This document shows, piece after piece, positions 33,011 to 37,323 of a DNA stretch of 37,323 nt. The stretch spans positions 1 through 37,323 of the forward strand of contig JAQCNR010000457.1 of NCBI GenBank assembly GCA_028274925.1. The letters run 5' to 3'. Positions within the stretch are counted from its first letter, which is position 1, and every line of letters begins with the position of its first letter. The stretch comes from Halovenus sp. (lineage in GTDB: Archaea; Halobacteriota; Halobacteria; Halobacteriales; Haloarculaceae). The position numbers and the translations under genes were made by a program. The notes below the pieces were generated by a model. That model worked only from the letters and a program-made list of their open reading frames with translations, was not told where the DNA came from and did not search any database.

Positions 33011-34309
33011 TCAGTCGTACTTTTGCTGAACTACATCTGCGAGTCCGCACTCTTCGAGCAAGTCGATTGGTGTTAGCATCGACAGTTGGACGACGCCAGG
33101 GAGGCGGGCAATCTCGACGCCGCCGGTGAAGGTACACCGCCCCCGGACTTCGCCTTCGGTAATTCCGAAGAGGTTGCTGGCGCGCTCGAAGGCATTTTCA
33201 GTGGCAGCGTTGATCGTCTCGCCGGAGCCAACCACCTGCAGCGGTGCTGCCTCACTCATATCGACCCCGTGTTCGGCGGCGAGGTTTCGTCCAGTCTCCA
33301 GTTCCTCGTCGCTGTATGGTTTGGCGATGTCGGGCAGGTCGGATTCGTTCGGCAGCAGAATCGGCCCGTCGAGTCCGACATCTTTGATTACTTCGACGGA
33401 GAGTTTCGTCTTGCCGCTCACATCGGTGGTGTGTAGCGACAGTTCGCCGTCACCCTGGTTGGCGTGGAGGTCACCGACGTACAGCCCTGCCCCCTCGATT
33501 TCGACCGGACAGATGAGTGTCGCTCCCGGCCGCACGTCGTTCGAGTCGAGGTGGCCGTCAGTGCGTGCTCGCAGCGCTTCCTGGTCTTCGAGTCCCCATT
33601 CGTGGTCAGCACCGACGAGGAACTGCCCGAAGTCACCAGCGTTGTGGCTGTCGGGGAACTCCACGGCGGGTGTCGTCCCAATATTCCCGATGAACGGCCG
33701 GAGGTGACCGAGCGCGCCGGGCATCTCCGACGGTTTGTACAGCAGGATTGGGTGCTGGCGAGAGTTCTCTGGAATCGCCATCGCCTCCTCGGCATTCTGT
33801 GCGAACTCCTCGGCCGCGTCGTTGTCGAGAGTCAGCCCAACTGTGTGGTCGTCGTCGAAGGCGACGGTGTAGCCGAACTCGAACCCAAAGGAGGAGGCGT
33901 TTGCGCCGCACTCTGCACACCGAATCGCGTCTTCGCCTGTCCCCTCGACGACGCTGTCGGGCCACTCGGTTCCACACTCCGGGCAGCGGTGGTCGACGAA
34001 TGGGTCGTCGCCGAAGGCGTCCTCGTTTTCGTCCATCGACCCTGTCGAGGTTGCGACGCTCGTGACGTCCACCGCTTCGATGTGGACAATCAGTGCGTCG
34101 CCGGGTCTTGCTCCCTCGACGTAGATTGGCGCTGTCACCTCGTGGCCGCCGCGAAACTCCGGTGTAATCATCGGCCCCCAACAGGCCGGCGGCGTGTGTG
34201 TCCGCACTGTTCCCCCGTCTGCGACGGTCCCACTCCACTCCTGGTCTGGACCGACGAGTCCTTTCGTGAACTGGTCGACTTCCAGTTCCTGTTGCACTTG
34301 GCGTGACAT
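33011..34309 (-). CDS. Acetamidase/formamidase family protein with zinc-ribbon insert
   Basis: A 432-residue amidase of the FmdA/AmdA family (PF03069 type), which releases ammonia from short amides. Family segments are GHEVTAPIYVEGARPGDAL near 55-73, PGALGHLRPFIGNIGTTPA mid-protein, LYVGDLHANQGDGEL and the Cys-poor C-terminal half. Residues 109-134 form an insert with CPEC (109-112) and CAEC (131-134), a zinc ribbon that plain family members need not have. ATG at 34309 is preferred over an upstream in-frame start. A CATTATG element lies about 28 bases before the ATG. Confidence 0.88.
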   Translation of the reverse strand: MSRQVQQELEVDQFTKGLVGPDQEWSGTVADGGTVRTHTPPACWGPMITPEFRGGHEVTAPIYVEGARPGDALIVHIEAVDVTSVATSTGSMDENEDAFGDDPFVDHRCPECGTEWPDSVVEGTGEDAIRCAECGANASSFGFEFGYTVAFDDDHTVGLTLDNDAAEEFAQNAEEAMAIPENSRQHPILLYKPSEMPGALGHLRPFIGNIGTTPAVEFPDSHNAGDFGQFLVGADHEWGLEDQEALRARTDGHLDSNDVRPGATLICPVEIEGAGLYVGDLHANQGDGELSLHTTDVSGKTKLSVEVIKDVGLDGPILLPNESDLPDIAKPYSDEELETGRNLAAEHGVDMSEAAPLQVVGSGETINAATENAFERASNLFGITEGEVRGRCTFTGGVEIARLPGVVQLSMLTPIDLLEECGLADVVQQKYD

Positions 34310-34426
34310 AGTGTGGTATACGAACACAAGCAGCATAATGATTGGTGCTTCCCCTCCCTGTGCTCGTTTCCGAAGGTATTTTGCCCTCGGTTGAGTACAA
34401 CAGACAACTGAGCGATTCGTAGAACT

Positions 34427-34783
34427 ATGAGCATCTTCAAAGAGAAAGTCGACGAGGAGTATCTCACCATTTCAGAAACCAAAGAGATTCTCGAAGATAT
34501 CGAGATGGAGCGCGCTGACGACGAGGACCGCGAGATGCGGTACGAACTCTCTCGCGCTATCGAGCACGTCAACCGCTTTGCCGACCTCTCGCCGTCGGAC
34601 GCTCAGGAGTTCGTCGAGGAACTGCTCGAACTGGAGAAAGTCGACGACAAGACGGCCCACAAGATTGTCGACACACAACCGCTCGACCGCGACGAACTCC
34701 GCGCGCTGTACGCCCAAGAGCGGTACTCACTGTCCGGTGACGAACTCGACGACATCCTTGATGTCGTCAAAAAATACGCCTGA
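34427..34783 (+). CDS. rpoF: DNA-directed RNA polymerase subunit Rpb4 (RpoF)
   Basis: A 118-residue helical protein matching archaeal Rpb4: FKEKVDEEYLTISETKEIL at the start, a charged middle helix, then LDRDELRALYAQERYSLSGDELDDILDVVKKYA at the end, with the last helix typical of the HRDC-like fold. With Rpb7 (RpoE) it forms the polymerase stalk that assists promoter opening and termination. It stands alone here, between a divergent acetamidase and a co-directional hydrolase. Gene order beside other translation genes, as in some archaea, is not seen. Confidence 0.92.
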   Translation: MSIFKEKVDEEYLTISETKEILEDIEMERADDEDREMRYELSRAIEHVNRFADLSPSDAQEFVEELLELEKVDDKTAHKIVDTQPLDRDELRALYAQERYSLSGDELDDILDVVKKYA

Positions 34784-34824
34784 CTGACGCGTAGTTTTTT
34801 GATGGTATCGCTCGCAGAACAGGT

Positions 34825-35634
34825 ATGTCGTTTGACGAGCCAGCAACAGCGATGTACCGCGAGCGGGCAGACACACTCAGCGCCGAGGCCGGCAGCGGTC
34901 CCGAACTGCTTTGTGCCCACGGCACCCTGATGGACCGGACGATGTTCGACCCACAACTCGACGGCTTGTCCGACGAGTACCGGGTCGCTGCGTACAATCT
35001 CCGCGCCCGGACCGAACGCGCCTTCGACCCCTACGACCTCGATGACCTCGTCGAAGACTGTCGCGCGATGATGGACGGACTTGGGATGGACAAACCCGTG
35101 CTCGCTGGGATGTCCATGGGTGGGTTCATGACGCTGCGACTGGCGATCAACTATCCCGACGAAATCTCTGGGCTCGTTCTCATCGACTCCACGTCGAAGC
35201 CCCACACTGACGACGATATCGAACTCTATCGCGGGATGATCGAACAGGGCCGTGACGACGACGGGATGGAACTGAGCATGGCCGAAACAGTCACACACTT
35301 CCTGTTCGGCGAGACCACACTCGAACAGAACTCGGACCTCGTCGAGTCGTGGGTCGACCGCTGGCGCACCTACCCCGGCGAGTCGGTCTATCAGGAGGTC
35401 TATTCGTGGCTCGAACGACCCGACGTGACCGACGAACTCCACGACCTCGATATCCCGACGCTGGTCGTCCACGGCGAGGAAGACGCCTCGATCGACTACG
35501 AACGTGCCAAACCCACCGTCGATGCACTCGACGCAGAGACGGCGCTGATTCCCGAGGCTGGCCACTCCTCGAACCTCGAACAGCCAGCCGTTGTCAACGA
35601 CGCGATTCGGTCGTTCCTCGGCGACGTGTACTGA
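34825..35634 (+). CDS. Alpha/beta-hydrolase fold hydrolase
   Basis: A 269-residue alpha/beta-hydrolase with an intact triad: Ser97 in GMSMGG, Asp220 in HGEEDASID and His247 in EAGHSSN. HGTLMDRTMFDPQ after the third strand provides the oxyanion-hole region. A cap of helices lies between about 128 and 205. It resembles 3-oxoadipate enol-lactonase and peroxidase-like hydrolases, but the substrate cannot be read. The gene starts 41 bases after rpoF, with a T-rich stretch (34795-34800) that may serve as promoter or terminator. Confidence 0.87.
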   Translation: MSFDEPATAMYRERADTLSAEAGSGPELLCAHGTLMDRTMFDPQLDGLSDEYRVAAYNLRARTERAFDPYDLDDLVEDCRAMMDGLGMDKPVLAGMSMGGFMTLRLAINYPDEISGLVLIDSTSKPHTDDDIELYRGMIEQGRDDDGMELSMAETVTHFLFGETTLEQNSDLVESWVDRWRTYPGESVYQEVYSWLERPDVTDELHDLDIPTLVVHGEEDASIDYERAKPTVDALDAETALIPEAGHSSNLEQPAVVNDAIRSFLGDVY

Positions 35635-35681
35635 CCCGTTCCGAGTAACTGATACCGGTCGAACCCGTAGCACTGAGTATA

Positions 35682-36068
35682 ATGGGTCTCGATCTGACGC
35701 GTCGTCGACTCCTCCAGTCTGGGGCCGCGCTATCCGCTGTTGGAGTCGCAGGCTGTTTCGGTGACGACATCACCGAGGGGGAAGTTCGGGCGGAAGTTGT
35801 CACTGTCAATCCAACCGAACTCGACGAACCGGTCGAGGGAACAGTCGACGTGACTGCGCTCGTCGCGAATCATCAGCAACCGGCAGACCTCAAAGTCATC
35901 ATCGAGGCGGTTGACCTCGACAAAAAAACCGACGAGGGCCGACAGGCGATTACGGCAATGACCTCTCTCGTCGCGCAATTCGACCAGGAAGAACAGCGTG
36001 AGGTCACGACCGAAATCGAGCCAGGACCCACAGCCGACGGCCTGTTGGGCCGGGTCGAACCGGCTTAG
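35682..36068 (+). CDS. Tat-exported lipoprotein, function unknown
   Basis: A 128-residue protein with signal TRRRLLQSGAALSAVGVAGC: twin Arg at 7-9, hydrophobic core and the lipobox VAGC with Cys25 as lipid attachment site. The mature part is beta-strand-rich and acidic (VEGTVDVTALVANHQQ, VIIEAVDLDK), compatible with a small Ig-like domain on the cell surface. I recognise no named family. The TAG overlaps the stop of TFB on the other strand (36065-36068). Confidence 0.8.
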   Translation: MGLDLTRRRLLQSGAALSAVGVAGCFGDDITEGEVRAEVVTVNPTELDEPVEGTVDVTALVANHQQPADLKVIIEAVDLDKKTDEGRQAITAMTSLVAQFDQEEQREVTTEIEPGPTADGLLGRVEPA

Positions 36069-37045
36069 ACCCCGGGAACGTTCTCTTCGGCTTCGAGCAG
36101 TTCGTGATAGCGGTTACGAATCGTCACTTCGGAGATGTTCGCAACTTCACTCACTTCGCTTTGTGTTACCTTCTCGTTGGTGAGTAGCGACGCGGCATAC
36201 ACTGCGGCCGCAGCCAGTCCGACCGGCGATTTGCCCGAGTGGACGCCCTGCTCTTTGGCGTTCTGGAGCAACTGCCGAGCACGTCGCTCGACTTCCTCCG
36301 AAAGTTCTAGGTCCGAGACGAACCGTGGGACGTAACTCTCGGGGTCGGCCGGCTTGATTTCCAGACTCAGTTCTCGGACGACGTAGCGGTAGGTCCGGGC
36401 AATTTCGTCTTTGTCGACCCGCGACACCGTCGTCAACTCGTCGAGCGAGCGCGGTGTCCCGGCTTTCCGGGCCGCAGCGTACAGCGACGCAGTCGCGACA
36501 CCCTCGATAGAGCGGCCGGGCAGGAGGTCTTCCTCCAGCGCACGGCGGTAGATGACACTCGCGGTCTCACGGACATTCTCGGGGAGGCCGAGGGCGCTTG
36601 CCATCCGGTCAATCTCGCCCAGCGCTTGCTTGAGATTGCGTTCTTTGGAGTCGCGGGTGCGGAACCGTTCGTTCCACGTCCGCAGTCGTTGCATCTTCTC
36701 GCGCTGTCGGCTGGACAGTGCGTTCCCGTAGGCGTCTTTGTCCTGCCAGCCGATGTTCGTCGATAGTCCCTTGTCGTGCATCATGTTCGTCGTCGGTGCA
36801 CCGACGCGGGATTTTTCGTCTTTTTCTTTCGAGTCGAAGGCCCGCCACTCCGGACCGGGGTCGATTTCGTCCTCCTCGACGACCAGCCCGCAGTCCTCAC
36901 AGACCGTCTCACCGTGTTCGGCGTCCGAGGCGAGGTTGCCACCACACTCCGGACAAACGAGCGTCTCTTCTTCCTCGCTCTCCTGTTCTTCAGTTTCTTC
37001 GCGCTCGCTCTCGCGCGCATACCGTCTTGTTGTCGTGTCAGTCAT
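36065..37045 (-). CDS. tfb: Transcription initiation factor TFB
   Basis: A 326-residue TFIIB homologue that bridges TBP-bound promoter DNA and RNA polymerase. The N-terminal zinc ribbon has Cys31, Cys34, Cys49 and Cys52 (CPEC...CEDC), followed by the B-finger/linker (EWRAFDS, SRVGAPTT) and two cyclin-like repeats, about 118-205 and 213-310 (QSEVSEVANISEVTIRNRYHEL is the DNA-contacting end). A charged Glu-rich tail of 28 residues precedes the ribbon. Haloarchaea carry several TFB paralogues; which one this is cannot be told. Two minus-strand TATA elements (37116-37123 and 37207-37213) lie upstream. Confidence 0.95.
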   Translation of the reverse strand: MTDTTTRRYARESEREETEEQESEEEETLVCPECGGNLASDAEHGETVCEDCGLVVEEDEIDPGPEWRAFDSKEKDEKSRVGAPTTNMMHDKGLSTNIGWQDKDAYGNALSSRQREKMQRLRTWNERFRTRDSKERNLKQALGEIDRMASALGLPENVRETASVIYRRALEEDLLPGRSIEGVATASLYAAARKAGTPRSLDELTTVSRVDKDEIARTYRYVVRELSLEIKPADPESYVPRFVSDLELSEEVERRARQLLQNAKEQGVHSGKSPVGLAAAAVYAASLLTNEKVTQSEVSEVANISEVTIRNRYHELLEAEENVPGV

Positions 37046-37323
37046 GTTGGTCTCTGCTGGTGAATGGGGAGTTCACGGAAAACGTCCAGCGGTAGATTTA
37101 TGTTAGTGGCCAGAACGTATAAACCCTTTCCCGATAGTTTCTTTTCGAACCCGACTTCCGTTGAAGACTCTTGGAGACGGACCCAAATTCAGTTGTAGCA
37201 CTCCAATTTATATACCACTACTTACTGCACAATAATACTCTCTTTGGTGTACTCTCTGACCGGAAACATATTACAAAAACCTCTTTAGTCCAGATATAAA
37301 TGGAAAGATCGTATGAACGATAA
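37046..37323. other. AT-rich upstream region of TFB, end of window
   Basis: The last 278 bases are AT-rich with several TATA-like words (37116, 37207, 37295). An ATG at 37313 opens a frame that leaves the window after three codons; whether it is a gene cannot be judged. Confidence 0.4.
37116..37123 (-). promoter_or_regulatory. TATA element of TFB
   Basis: TTTATACG on the minus strand predicts a transcript start near 37094 and a leader of about 49 bases. A second strong TATA word, TATATAAA on the minus strand (37207-37214), could be a distal promoter or serve a plus-strand transcript. Confidence 0.55.

Noticed and set aside
37300..37323. Tiny frame at the right end starting with ATG at 37300
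   Set aside because: It stops after seven codons and sits inside a TATA-like region.

Overview
The window is a chromosomal segment of a haloarchaeon (class Halobacteria). The evidence is the strongly acidic proteins, the GC-rich coding sequence with AT-rich promoters, short leaders with a TATA element about 25 bases before many start codons, and archaeal or haloarchaeal marker genes: the cdrS-ftsZ2 pair, ncsA, TFB, RNA polymerase Rpb4, RNase P component 3, a HalX response regulator, gamma-glutamylcysteine-type GshA and F420-dependent luciferase-like oxidoreductases. The genus cannot be fixed by eye. No rRNA, tRNA, CRISPR array or intact insertion sequence was seen.

Layout. 1-5075: the end of a zinc-ribbon gene, the cell-division pair cdrS-ftsZ2 behind a repeat-rich promoter, the tRNA thiolase gene ncsA, a nucleotidyltransferase-like gene, and a winged-helix regulator plus methyltransferase operon. 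5240-11326: an S9 peptidase, a PsiE-like membrane protein, nfo, a lipoate ligase, a hot-dog thioesterase, an F420 oxidoreductase and a small membrane protein. 11409-11659: a 235-bp palindromic element with 14-bp terminal inverted repeats and an 8-bp target duplication, inserted upstream of uvrB; I read it as a MITE that can fold into a four-way junction. 11745-19335: uvrB, a membrane GAF protein, a minus-strand operon (small SH3-like gene, COG1325-type RNA-binding protein, RNase P component 3, gshA) preceded by glycerate kinase, and a pssA-like gene that lacks one conserved Asp.

The most interesting part is 19338-27491, an accessory, locally AT-rich locus that looks like a dedicated export and assembly system for TasA/camelysin-like (DUF1102-like) surface proteins. 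It holds a SipW-like signal peptidase with an extra C-terminal beta domain, a DUF5305-like membrane protein, three secreted proteins sharing one unusual cleavage-region motif, a membrane-anchored winged-helix regulator, and a rhomboid protease translationally coupled to a membrane-anchored DUF1102-like protein with an eight-residue Gly/Asp repeat stalk. A HalX response regulator lies beside it.

28150-37323: a hairpin-rich intergenic region, a RIO/Bud32-like kinase, a second F420 oxidoreductase, a glutamine amidotransferase, two alpha/beta hydrolases (one without the nucleophile serine), a thioesterase, a cupin, an acetamidase with a zinc-ribbon insert, Rpb4, a Tat lipoprotein and TFB. Nine of the ten convergent gene pairs in the window have stop codons within -4 to +3 bases of each other.
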